Shown: positions 42,540 to 51,389 of the stretch, piece after piece | Position numbering within the stretch: the stretch's first letter is position 1 | Layout: each line of letters begins with the position of its first letter | Assembly: GCA_022703505.1 (NCBI GenBank) | Contig: JAKLDN010000001.1 | Span: 1 to 64,000, forward strand | DNA: 64,000 bases | Direction of reading: 5' to 3' | From: Spirochaetota bacterium | Lineage (GTDB): Bacteria > Spirochaetota > Spirochaetia > Treponematales > UBA12059 | Notes under the pieces: generated by a model | Told to the model about the DNA's origin: nothing | The model's input: only the letters and a program-made list of their open reading frames with translations | Databases searched by the model: none | Position numbers and translations under genes: made by a program

Positions 42540-43733
42540 ATGAACCTGAACGAAATTCGCGCGCGCATCGAGACCCTGAAGAACCGCAAGATCGGCATGT
42601 ACCGCAAGGACTTCCTCCTGACCTGGGAGAAGACCCGGGACGAGATCGACGCCACCTTCGACGTGGCGGACATCCTCCGGGGCCTGCGGGACGCCGGGAT
42701 CAGCCCCCGGGTCTGGGACTCCGGCATCGCGGTGTCCAATTTCCGGGACAACTCCACCCGCACACGCTTCTCCTACTCCTCCGCCTGCGACCTGCTGGGC
42801 CTCTACGTCCAGGACCTGGACGAGGGCAAGAGCCAGATCGCCCACGGGGAGACCGTGCGGGAGACCGCCAACATGATCTCCTTCCTGACCGAGGCCATCG
42901 GCATCCGGGACGACATGTACCTGGGCGAGGGCGACAAGTACCAGCGGGAGGTCGGCAAGGCCCTGGACGACGGAGTGGCCGCGGGAGTCCTGCCGGACCG
43001 GCCCACGGTGGTGAACCTCCAGAGCGACATCGACCACCCCACCCAGTCCATGGCGGACTTCCTCCACCTGGCCCACCACTTCGGGGGCCTTTCCAAGCTC
43101 AAGGGCAAGAAGATCGCCATGACCTGGGCCTACTCCCCCTCCTACGGCAAGCCCCTCTCGGTGCCCCAGGGGATCATCGGCCTGGCCAGCCGCTTCGGCA
43201 TGGACATCACCCTGGCCCACCCCGAGGGCTACGACCTCATCCCCGAGGTGGTGGAGCTGTCCAAGAAGCAGGCCAAGGAATCCGGCGGCTCCTTCAAGCA
43301 CGTCAACTCCATGGACGAGGCCTTCCAGGGGGCGGACATCGTGTACCCCAAGAGCTGGGCCCCCTACGACGTCATGCTGAAGCGCGTCCCCCTCCTGCAC
43401 GCCGGGGACCAGGCGGGCCTCAAGGACCTGGAGAAGGCCTGCCTCGCGAACAACGCGAAGTTCCGGGACTGGGAGTGCACGGAACAGAAGATGAAGCTGA
43501 CCGCCGGGGGCAAGGCCCTGTACATGCACTGCCTGCCCGCGGACATCACGGACGTCTCCTGCAAGGCCGGCGAGGTGGCCGCCACCGTCTTCGACCGGTA
43601 TCGGGACGACACCTACCGGGAGGCCTCCTGGAAGCCCTACATCATCGCCGCCATGATCCTGCTCGGGAAGTTCCAGGACCCCGCCAAGGTCCTGGCGGGC
43701 CTGGTGGAGAGGAACCGGAAAAGAGTCGGTTAA
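42540..43733 (+). CDS. ygeW: YgeW-type knotted carbamoyltransferase
   Basis: A 397-residue transcarbamylase. The carbamoyl-phosphate site is FRDNSTRTRFSY, and HPTQSMADFLHLAHHF and MHCLPADITDVSC are the other two family motifs. The length and the opening NLNEIRARIETLKNRKIGMY match YgeW, the transferase of urate clusters thought to work backwards, phosphorolysing a diureido compound to carbamoyl phosphate. GGGAGG precedes the ATG. It is the last gene of the purine run, before a strong terminator. No carbamate kinase follows. Confidence 0.93.
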   Translation: MNLNEIRARIETLKNRKIGMYRKDFLLTWEKTRDEIDATFDVADILRGLRDAGISPRVWDSGIAVSNFRDNSTRTRFSYSSACDLLGLYVQDLDEGKSQIAHGETVRETANMISFLTEAIGIRDDMYLGEGDKYQREVGKALDDGVAAGVLPDRPTVVNLQSDIDHPTQSMADFLHLAHHFGGLSKLKGKKIAMTWAYSPSYGKPLSVPQGIIGLASRFGMDITLAHPEGYDLIPEVVELSKKQAKESGGSFKHVNSMDEAFQGADIVYPKSWAPYDVMLKRVPLLHAGDQAGLKDLEKACLANNAKFRDWECTEQKMKLTAGGKALYMHCLPADITDVSCKAGEVAATVFDRYRDDTYREASWKPYIIAAMILLGKFQDPAKVLAGLVERNRKRVG

Positions 43734-43750
43734 CGTCAAGCTATACCGGA

Positions 43751-43782
43751 GCGGCGGCCGCGGATTGCGGCCGCCGCTTTTT
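43751..43782 (+). terminator. Intrinsic terminator after ygeW
   Basis: GCGGCGGCCGC (43751-43761) pairs with GCGGCCGCCGC (43767-43777), followed by TTTTT. It closes the purine cluster. Confidence 0.92.
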
Positions 43783-43793
43783 AATTTTCCAGC

Positions 43794-43822
43794 TTGCGCG
43801 CTCCGGCTGCCGGGAGTATGAT
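43794..43822 (+). promoter_or_regulatory. Promoter of the lipoprotein hydrolase gene
   Basis: TTGCGC (43794-43799), 17 bases, TATGAT (43817-43822), 37 bases before the ATG. Confidence 0.65.
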
Positions 43823-43859
43823 TCGAGTATACAAGTATCCATGAAAAAGGTGTGCGGCC

Positions 43860-44765
43860 ATGGCAAAGTGTGCGAATCTCGCATGCGCCGGGCTGCTTGT
43901 CGCCGTTTGCGCACTCGGCTGTGTCTCCGACGAGCGCGAACCACCGACCCCCTGGTCCCGATGGACCGAGATCGACGGTACCCCCGTCCATTACATCGAC
44001 ACCGCGCCCGGTTCTGATCTGCCCGCCCTCCTGATCGTTCCCGGATATCTCGGTTCCGGCGCGACCTTCCGGAATTTTATTTCCCTATTGCAGCCCGGTT
44101 TCCGGATCGTCCTGCCCGAAATGCCCGGCTTCGGCTATTCGCCGCCCCCTCCCGGACCTTGCTCCCTCGATCGCATGACGAAGATCGTCGAAGGCGTCGT
44201 CCTGGAAGCCGGGCTGGAAAACATCTCCCTGATCGGAAGCTCCATGGGATCCCTCATCGCCGTCCGCCTGGCGGTCGACCGCCCCGACCGGATCGACCGG
44301 ATCGTGCTGCTGAGTCCCTTCGGGGCGGGCGGCCAGGCGGATGTGGCCGCGAGGCTCGACAGGCTGAATTTCCTGCTTCCGGCGGCCTCCGTCCTGGCCC
44401 GTAAGCAGATCGTGGCCCGGCAGATCCGGAAGCAAGTCCGGGACCCCGCCGAACTCACCCCCGAGATGATCGACTGCTACGCCAGGCCGTTCCGTACCCG
44501 TGAGGGACGGCGGCTGGTCGTCGAAATAACCCGGGACGTCATCGGCGAGTGCACCTTCGATGATCGCCTGCCTCTTGTCCGTCAACCCGTCCTGGTCATC
44601 GCGGGCACGGAGGATCGCCTCATGGACTCCGCCACGCTAACCATGCTGCAAACGCGCGTACCCCGCTGCTCGATCCTGCGCCTGGAAGGATGCAGGCACC
44701 TCGTGTATCTCGACGCGCCCGCTCAGGTGGCGGAATTGGTTGTCGCGTTTTGCGAAAGGGAATGA
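43860..44765 (+). CDS. Alpha/beta-hydrolase lipoprotein
   Basis: A 301-residue secreted hydrolase with a lipoprotein signal (VCALGC, Cys21). The fold elements are PALLIVPGYLGSGATF (oxyanion region), nucleophile Ser in SLIGSSMGSLIAVRLA, acid in IAGTEDRLMD and His in EGCRHLVYLD, so the triad is complete. Substrate unknown. Codon use is less extreme in GC than in the purine genes. The next gene starts 13 bases later on the same strand, so they probably share a transcript. Confidence 0.82.
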   Translation: MAKCANLACAGLLVAVCALGCVSDEREPPTPWSRWTEIDGTPVHYIDTAPGSDLPALLIVPGYLGSGATFRNFISLLQPGFRIVLPEMPGFGYSPPPPGPCSLDRMTKIVEGVVLEAGLENISLIGSSMGSLIAVRLAVDRPDRIDRIVLLSPFGAGGQADVAARLDRLNFLLPAASVLARKQIVARQIRKQVRDPAELTPEMIDCYARPFRTREGRRLVVEITRDVIGECTFDDRLPLVRQPVLVIAGTEDRLMDSATLTMLQTRVPRCSILRLEGCRHLVYLDAPAQVAELVVAFCERE

Positions 44766-44778
44766 AAAGGAGGATACG

Positions 44779-47700
44779 ATGGAGCGCTATTCCCTGGGAC
44801 TGGACATCGGATCCATCTCCGTCAACACCGTGCTCATCGATGAGGACCGGCGGATCGTCGAGAACCACTACACTCTATGTCAGGGAAGCCCATTCTCCGC
44901 CCTGCTGGGCGTTCTGGAAGGCTTGCTCGAGCGGTTCCCTCCCGGCGCCCTGGTCCGGGTGGCGACGACGGGTACCGGCGGCAAACTGGCGGCGAGGCTG
45001 GTGGGCGGGGCGTTCTTCAACGAGATCGTGGCGCAGTCCTGTTCGGTCGGCGCGCTCCACCCGGAAGCCAGGACCGTGATCGAGATCGGAGGCGAAGATT
45101 CCAAGCTCATCATGATGCGGGAAGGTCGAGCGGAAGACTCTTCCCGGCTTTCGGATTTCGCCATGAACACGGTCTGCGCGGCCGGTACCGGAAGCTTCCT
45201 GGACCAGCAGGCCCGGCGGATCGGGGTATCCATCGAGGAGTTCGGGAACCTCGCCCTGGCCTGCGAGCGCCCCCCGCACATCGCTGGACGCTGCAGCGTG
45301 TTCGCAAAGAGCGACATGATCCACCTGCAGCAGATCGCGACGCCGTTGGAGGACATTGTGGCGGGCCTATGCTTCGCCGTGGCCCGGAACCTCCGGAGCA
45401 ACCTGGCACGGGGCCGGAAACTTCGATCCCCCGTCGTGTTCCAGGGAGGCGTGGCGGCGAACGCCGGGGTGGTCCGCGCCGTCCGGGAGGTCTTCGGGCT
45501 CCGGGACGGCCAATTGGTCATACCCGAGTACCACGCGTCCATGGGAGCGATCGGCGCGGTATTCCGGCTCCTCGACGCGGCGCCGAAGGAGGACGCGCGG
45601 TTCCACGGTCTCGAGGCCTTGAAAGCCCACCTCGATGACGGGAAGACCGAACTTCCGCACTGGCCCCAGCTGGTCCGGTCCCGGGCTTTCGGGACCAAGG
45701 CGACGCATCCGCTGCCGGATACCCGGGAGCCGGTCGAGGTGTTCCTCGGGATCGACGTGGGTTCCCTGAGCACCAACGTGGTCCTCATCGACGGGGATAC
45801 CAACGTAGTCGCCCGGCGCTATCTAGCCACCGCGGGGAAGCCCATCGAGGCCATCCGCACAGGTCTCTCGGAGATCCACGGAGAAGTCGGAGACCGGGTG
45901 GTAGTACGAGGAGTCGGCACGACCGGATCCGGCCGATACCTGACCGGCCACTTCACGGGTGCGGACACCATCAAGAACGAGATAACGGCCCAGGCGACGG
46001 CCGCCATCCACTTCCATCCCGAGGTGGACACGGTCTTCGAGATCGGAGGGCAGGATTCCAAGTTCATCAGCATCGACCACGGCGTCGTCGTGGATTTCGA
46101 GATGAACAAGGTATGCGCCGCCGGTACCGGCAGCTTCCTGGAGGAGCAGGCTGAGAAGCTTGGGGTGAACATCGTGGACGAGTTCGGCGAGAGGGCCCTC
46201 TCCGCGGATCGCCCCTGCCGCCTGGGGGACCGTTGCACCGTCTTCATGGAGAGCGACCTCAACTCCCGACAGCAGAAGGGGGCCGGAAAGGACGACCTGA
46301 TCGGGGGGTTGGCCTTCTCCATCGTCCAGAACTACCTGCAGAAAGTGGTGGGCTCCAAGCGGATCGGCGACCATATCCTCTTCCAGGGGGGCGTCACCAA
46401 TAATCCCGCGGTCGTAGCCGCCTTCGAGGCGGTTACGGGAAAACCGATCACGGTACCTCCACACTTCGACGTCACCGGAGCCATCGGCGCCGCCATGTTG
46501 GCCCGGGACGAGGTCCGTATGACCGGGAGGCCGACGAGGTTCAAGGGCTTCGGGGTCAGCCGCGTCCCGTACGCGATGAGCCGCTTCGCCTGCGCCGGCT
46601 GCGAGAACCGCTGCGACGTGCACAAGGTCGTCATCGAGGGGGAATCGCGGGCCCTGTACTACGGCGACCGGTGCGACAAATACCAGCCTCCGGACCAGCG
46701 CAGGGAGAAGGAACTGCGCCGGGAGGGCATACCCGACCTGTTCAAGCGGAGGGAAGACATACTGCTCGGGAGTTTCCGGGATGAGCCCCGCGATCCTGCA
46801 CGGACCTCGATAGGCATTCCCAGGGCGCTGATGGTGTACTACCAGCAATTTCCATACTGGCGGACCTTCTTCGAGAGCCTGGGATTCCAGGTCGTGCTCT
46901 CCCGTCCCTCGGACCGGCCGCTCGTGACCAAGTCCCTGGGCCTGCTCGCCGCGGAAACATGCTTCCCCGTCGAGGTGATGCACGGGCACGTCCACGACCT
47001 GCTCGAACGCGGCATCGACTACGTTTTCGCTCCCTTCGTGGTGGACAACGAGGCGGCGGCCGGCAGCCAGAGCGTCAACTACAACTGCCCATGGATCCAG
47101 TGCTACCCCTACATGATCCGAAGCTCCTTCGGGGACAGGGAGACCCGCGGAAAATTCCTGGTGCCCACCGTCCACTTCCGGTATTCCCGTAGGAAGCTCG
47201 CGGCGGACCTCTCCCGGTTCATGGAGGAGACCTTCGGCACGCCTCCCCGCGACACGGTCCGGGCGATCGGCGCCGCGGAGGCTGCCCAGCGTTCGTTCCT
47301 GCGCGCGGTCTCGGAGGAAGGCCGCCGGACGCTCGCGGATCTCCCTCCGGACCGGAACGCCTTCGTCGTCCTGGGCCGCCCCTACAACGCGGGGGATCCC
47401 GAGCTCAATCTCGGGCTCGTAAAGAAGCTAATCGACCTGGACGTGATGCCGATACCGCTCGATTTCCTTCCCCTGGAGCAGGAGCTGGGAGGGGTCCACA
47501 GGGACTACGACATGGTCTGCTGGCCGAACGCCCAGAGGATCCTGGCAGGAGCCCGGATCGTCGCCCGGAGCGACCGCCTTCAAGCGGTCTTCATCACGAA
47601 CTTCCGCTGCGGTCCCGACTCCTTCCTCTCCCACTACCTCCGGGAAGAACTGCGCGGCAGGCCCCACCTCCAACTGGAGGTGGACGAGCACAGCGCGGAC

Positions 47701-49023
47701 GCCGGGATGATCACCCGCTGCGAGGCTTTCCTGGACAGCCTGAAGGCGCATCGGTCCGGAGTACCCTCCTCCCTTCGCTCCGGCGCGATCTGGCGCTTCA
47801 CCACTACGCCTTCCGCCGGCCGGACCCTGTATTTCCCCTACATGTGCGACGCGGCTCACCTGCTCGCGGCGGCCGCGCGTTCCTGCGGGATCGACGCGGA
47901 GGTCCTGCCGATGCAGGATGAGACGGCCCTGGACTGGGGACGGCGGTATACCTCCAGCCGCGAATGCTTCCCCATGATCTGCACCACGGGGAGCTTCCTC
48001 AAGAAGCTCGCGGAACCAGGGACGGACCCGCGGCGGACGAGCTTCTTCATGCCCTTCCACGGCGGACCGTGCCGATTCGGCCAGTACCAGAAACTCCAGC
48101 GCATCATCGCCTCCAACCTGGGGTACGGAGACGTGGAGATCGTATCCCCTTCCAACAAGAAATCCTACGCGGACTTCACCTCCGGCCGGGGCGTGAAGTT
48201 CCGCCTGGTAGTGTGGAAGGGCCTGGTGGCGTGCGAGATTCTGGCCCGGCTGCGCCAGGAACGAAAACCCTACGAGGCACGGCCGGGTCAGACCGAGGAG
48301 ACTTACCGACGGGAACTGGACCGCTTGGCCCGGTGCCTGGAGGGAGGGGCGAGGGACATCGTGCGACAGCTGCGCGGGTCCGTCGAGGCGTTCGACGCCA
48401 TTCCCCTGCTGGACATGCCCCGGAAGCCCGTGGTTGCGGTCCTGGGGGAAATCTTCATGCGCGACAATCCCTTCTGCAGCGGCTTCCTGCGGGACCGTTT
48501 GGAGGAACTGGGAGCCGAGACGGTCATGGCGCCGGTGCGCGAATGGCTGGAACTGTCCTCGGTGAATTACCGGAAGGTCAGCCTCTGGGAGGGGCGGTAC
48601 CTCGACGCCGCGAAGGCCCGGGTCCAGCTTTTCTTCCAGGAACGGATCGCCCATGGCATCGAGCGCGCCCTCTCGGACACCTTCGACGCGAACCGGATCG
48701 TACCCATCGAGGACATCCTGGATCTCTGCGGTACGTACATCCACCGCGACTATTCCGGGGAGCCCCCCCTGGCCTTGGGCGCCGCCGCCAGCCTGGCCAG
48801 GACCGGCGTCTCGGGCTTCGCCTCCGTGATCCCCTTCACCTGCCTACCCGGGACCGTCGTGGCCTCCCTCTCGGATTCCTTCCGGACCGATCACGGGGAT
48901 ATCCCCTGGGTGAACATCGCCTTCGACGGGCAGGAAGACATCGGAGCCGAAACCCGGCTGGAGGCCTTCGTGTACCAGGCCCGGGAGTACGCCCGGGCCC
49001 ACGGGTACGACGGGGTCCGATAG
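44779..49023 (+). CDS. Giant BcrAD-type activase fused to DUF2229/HgdB-like domains
   Basis: A 1414-residue cytoplasmic protein with two ASKHA ATPase repeats: LGLDIGSISVNTVLIDE with TVCAAGTGSFLDQQ, and LGIDVGSLSTNVVLIDG with KVCAAGTGSFLEEQ. The second Cys of each is in GRCSVF and DRCTVF. These are the nucleotide and [4Fe-4S] sites of 2-hydroxyacyl-CoA dehydratase activators and benzoyl-CoA reductase ATPases. A Cys-rich linker (CAGCENRCDVHK) leads to a DUF2229 region (ALMVYYQQFPYWRTFFESLG) and HgdB-like iron-sulfur segments (SSRECFPMIC, HGGPCRFGQY). It would be an ATP-driven low-potential electron donor. AAAAGGAGG precedes the ATG. The target is unknown. Confidence 0.85.
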   Translation: MERYSLGLDIGSISVNTVLIDEDRRIVENHYTLCQGSPFSALLGVLEGLLERFPPGALVRVATTGTGGKLAARLVGGAFFNEIVAQSCSVGALHPEARTVIEIGGEDSKLIMMREGRAEDSSRLSDFAMNTVCAAGTGSFLDQQARRIGVSIEEFGNLALACERPPHIAGRCSVFAKSDMIHLQQIATPLEDIVAGLCFAVARNLRSNLARGRKLRSPVVFQGGVAANAGVVRAVREVFGLRDGQLVIPEYHASMGAIGAVFRLLDAAPKEDARFHGLEALKAHLDDGKTELPHWPQLVRSRAFGTKATHPLPDTREPVEVFLGIDVGSLSTNVVLIDGDTNVVARRYLATAGKPIEAIRTGLSEIHGEVGDRVVVRGVGTTGSGRYLTGHFTGADTIKNEITAQATAAIHFHPEVDTVFEIGGQDSKFISIDHGVVVDFEMNKVCAAGTGSFLEEQAEKLGVNIVDEFGERALSADRPCRLGDRCTVFMESDLNSRQQKGAGKDDLIGGLAFSIVQNYLQKVVGSKRIGDHILFQGGVTNNPAVVAAFEAVTGKPITVPPHFDVTGAIGAAMLARDEVRMTGRPTRFKGFGVSRVPYAMSRFACAGCENRCDVHKVVIEGESRALYYGDRCDKYQPPDQRREKELRREGIPDLFKRREDILLGSFRDEPRDPARTSIGIPRALMVYYQQFPYWRTFFESLGFQVVLSRPSDRPLVTKSLGLLAAETCFPVEVMHGHVHDLLERGIDYVFAPFVVDNEAAAGSQSVNYNCPWIQCYPYMIRSSFGDRETRGKFLVPTVHFRYSRRKLAADLSRFMEETFGTPPRDTVRAIGAAEAAQRSFLRAVSEEGRRTLADLPPDRNAFVVLGRPYNAGDPELNLGLVKKLIDLDVMPIPLDFLPLEQELGGVHRDYDMVCWPNAQRILAGARIVARSDRLQAVFITNFRCGPDSFLSHYLREELRGRPHLQLEVDEHSADAGMITRCEAFLDSLKAHRSGVPSSLRSGAIWRFTTTPSAGRTLYFPYMCDAAHLLAAAARSCGIDAEVLPMQDETALDWGRRYTSSRECFPMICTTGSFLKKLAEPGTDPRRTSFFMPFHGGPCRFGQYQKLQRIIASNLGYGDVEIVSPSNKKSYADFTSGRGVKFRLVVWKGLVACEILARLRQERKPYEARPGQTEETYRRELDRLARCLEGGARDIVRQLRGSVEAFDAIPLLDMPRKPVVAVLGEIFMRDNPFCSGFLRDRLEELGAETVMAPVREWLELSSVNYRKVSLWEGRYLDAAKARVQLFFQERIAHGIERALSDTFDANRIVPIEDILDLCGTYIHRDYSGEPPLALGAAASLARTGVSGFASVIPFTCLPGTVVASLSDSFRTDHGDIPWVNIAFDGQEDIGAETRLEAFVYQAREYARAHGYDGVR

Positions 49024-49041
49024 ACGGCCCGCCGCTTTTTC

Positions 49042-49071
49042 TTTCGCCCTGCCCGGGAGCCGTGCTACAAT
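49042..49071 (+). promoter_or_regulatory. Promoter of the AraC-type gene, probably leaderless
   Basis: TTTCGC (49042-49047), 18 bases, TACAAT (49066-49071), 6 bases before the ATG at 49078. No ribosome binding site. Confidence 0.55.
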
Positions 49072-49077
49072 CCGCCG

Positions 49078-51318
49078 ATGGGAAGCGTCCGTCGCCGGTT
49101 TCTGAAGCGCTACTTCGTGGAGATCTGGCTGCTCCTCATCGCCTCGATCGCGGTGACCATCCTCGCCCTCTCCGCGTTCCTCTACAAGAGCTTCGAGTCC
49201 GCTACCGTCGCCACCGTATACCGGTATAACCGCGAATCCCTCCTGGAGACCGGACGGATCAACGAGTACGTCCGGAAGATGATCCGCACCTCCGGGATGG
49301 AACTCTTCTCGGAGCCCTCCATCCGTCGCCTGCTCTACGGCCGGGACCTGACGAATTTCGAGACTCTCAGCGGGGTCCGACGTCTGGACTCCGCGGCGTC
49401 CACGGGACGCTACATCCATTCCATCTACGTCTACAACGCCCCCGCGGGCTACGTATACAGCAGCTCCGATACGGTATCCGACGGCCTCGACCGGTTCGAG
49501 GACGGGAGGCTGGTGGAAATTCTGGAAGCGTCGGGGGATCGCCCGGGGCTGGTCCCCGTGGCCCGGTACATCGAAGGTTCCTCCCGTACCGTGCCGGTCC
49601 ACAGCTTCATCTTCCACTCCACCAGCGCCTTCGCCCCGGACGCCCGGAGCGCCCTGATCATCAACGTGACCCTGGACTGGCTCCGGGAGATCGTCCGCTG
49701 GGGCTCCTCCCGGCTGTACATGCTGGATGCCTCGGGCAAGGTCCTGTACCACGACGAGGCGGACTTGTTCCTGAGCGACCTCTCGGGCGAATCCTTCGTT
49801 CGCCGCGTCCTGGAATCCGGCCAAGAGAGCGGCGCCTTCGTGGACATGGTCTCCGGCGTCCGGAGCCTCGTGCTCCATGCCGCCAGCGGAGACCTCTTCC
49901 TCGTGCGTACCTTCCCCTACGCCGAGGTGATGAGGGACCTGGGCAGCCTTCGAACCACCACGGCCTTTTCCGCCTTCGGCGTCCTGGCCTTCGGTATGCT
50001 GGTGGCCTTCGCCGTTTCTCGGAGACTCTATCGGCCCATCGGAAAGTTGTCCCTCGCAATAGGTTCCGCGCTGACGCCCGGATCGGCTTCGCCCGAACAG
50101 GACGAGGTCGGACGGATCTCCAGCGCCATCGAATCCATGGTGGCCCGGACCCGGACGATCGAGGAATCCTCCCGGGCTCGATCCGAGGCGCTGGCCCAGG
50201 AGGTCCTCAAGGAATTCGTCCAAGGGGAAACCCTTGGATTCCCGGGCGCCGGGGAGTTGTTCCGGGAGTACGGAGTGCCCTTCGATCCGGACGGGGCGTT
50301 TCGGCTGGTCGCCGTGCGCCCGGACCGGACGGATCCCTCCCACGGCTCGACCGTCCCGCGGGGCCTTCCTTCCCGCTCAGGGAACCACGGATCGGCCTGT
50401 GTGCTCTCCGTGGACGGGGTCGAGCTGGCGGTGCTGCAGGGAGAAACGGCTTCCCGCGAAGCCGCCCTGGTCCAGTCCTGGAAGGCGCGGACCTCCGGCG
50501 TGGTCGCAGTCTCGGGCCGCCTGCCTCGGGCAGACGCGATTCCGGCTGCCTTTTCCAGGCTCCGGGACCGGATCCGCATGGGATTCCTGTCCTCCCCGGG
50601 AGAGGTCGTGCGCCTTTCCGATGAAGAGGAACCGGAAACCGGCCTCGAGTATCCCTCCGAGGCGGAACGGCGCATCCTCCAGAGCCTCCGGGCTGGGGAC
50701 AGTTCGGCGGCGGAGGACGCCCTGGAATCCTTCCTGGACGCCCTGTCCGGCAAACGGTTCGATCCCTTCCGCTTCGCCCTGCGCAGGCTGTACGCATCGG
50801 TCCGGGAATTGGAGCGGGAACTCCGATCGGATCCCGGCCCCGCCGGATCGGACCTGGACGGCCTGCCTTCGGAGCCGACATCCCTGGAGGAGATCCTGGA
50901 TCCCTTCCGGAACCTCTTCAACTCCGTCCGGGAAGCCCTCGAGGAACACCGGGCCGCCCGATGCCGGGAGCTGGCCGAGGCCGTCCGTTCGATCCTGCGT
51001 GTGCGCTATACGGATCCCAACCTGACCCTGCGGAGCATCGCGGACGAACTCGGATACTCCTCCTCCCACGTCGCACGAGCCTTCAAGGAGGGGACGGGAT
51101 CCTCGGTGGCGGACGCGATCCTCGAATACAGGCTTGAGGCGGCCAAGCGGCTGCTCCTGGAGGACGGCTGCCCCGCGAAGGACATCGCCGCCCGGGTGGG
51201 CCTGGTGAACGAAAATTACTTCTACACCCTCTTCCGCAAGAAGGTGGGTCTCACCCCGGCCGCGTACCGGCGCGGGGGACTCCAAAATCCGGCTGAAACC
51301 GGGAATGCCGGAATTTAA
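49078..51318 (+). CDS. Membrane-anchored AraC-family regulator
   Basis: A 746-residue transcription factor with an extracytoplasmic sensor. TM1 (about 15-38) and TM2 (about 300-322) enclose a Cache-like domain. A HAMP-like linker and a central domain follow. The last 100 residues form an AraC double helix-turn-helix (LTLRSIADELGYSSSHVARA, DIAARVGLVNENYFYTLFRK). Such regulators, common in Firmicutes and spirochaetes, usually control a neighbouring transporter; here the ABC importer starts 71 bases downstream in the same direction. Confidence 0.88.
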   Translation: MGSVRRRFLKRYFVEIWLLLIASIAVTILALSAFLYKSFESATVATVYRYNRESLLETGRINEYVRKMIRTSGMELFSEPSIRRLLYGRDLTNFETLSGVRRLDSAASTGRYIHSIYVYNAPAGYVYSSSDTVSDGLDRFEDGRLVEILEASGDRPGLVPVARYIEGSSRTVPVHSFIFHSTSAFAPDARSALIINVTLDWLREIVRWGSSRLYMLDASGKVLYHDEADLFLSDLSGESFVRRVLESGQESGAFVDMVSGVRSLVLHAASGDLFLVRTFPYAEVMRDLGSLRTTTAFSAFGVLAFGMLVAFAVSRRLYRPIGKLSLAIGSALTPGSASPEQDEVGRISSAIESMVARTRTIEESSRARSEALAQEVLKEFVQGETLGFPGAGELFREYGVPFDPDGAFRLVAVRPDRTDPSHGSTVPRGLPSRSGNHGSACVLSVDGVELAVLQGETASREAALVQSWKARTSGVVAVSGRLPRADAIPAAFSRLRDRIRMGFLSSPGEVVRLSDEEEPETGLEYPSEAERRILQSLRAGDSSAAEDALESFLDALSGKRFDPFRFALRRLYASVRELERELRSDPGPAGSDLDGLPSEPTSLEEILDPFRNLFNSVREALEEHRAARCRELAEAVRSILRVRYTDPNLTLRSIADELGYSSSHVARAFKEGTGSSVADAILEYRLEAAKRLLLEDGCPAKDIAARVGLVNENYFYTLFRKKVGLTPAAYRRGGLQNPAETGNAGI

Positions 51319-51389
51319 ACTTTCCGGGCGCCCGATTGCGGTCTAGCCTGAACCGGTCGGGTTCCACGGGACCCGGGAAGGAGCACCCC

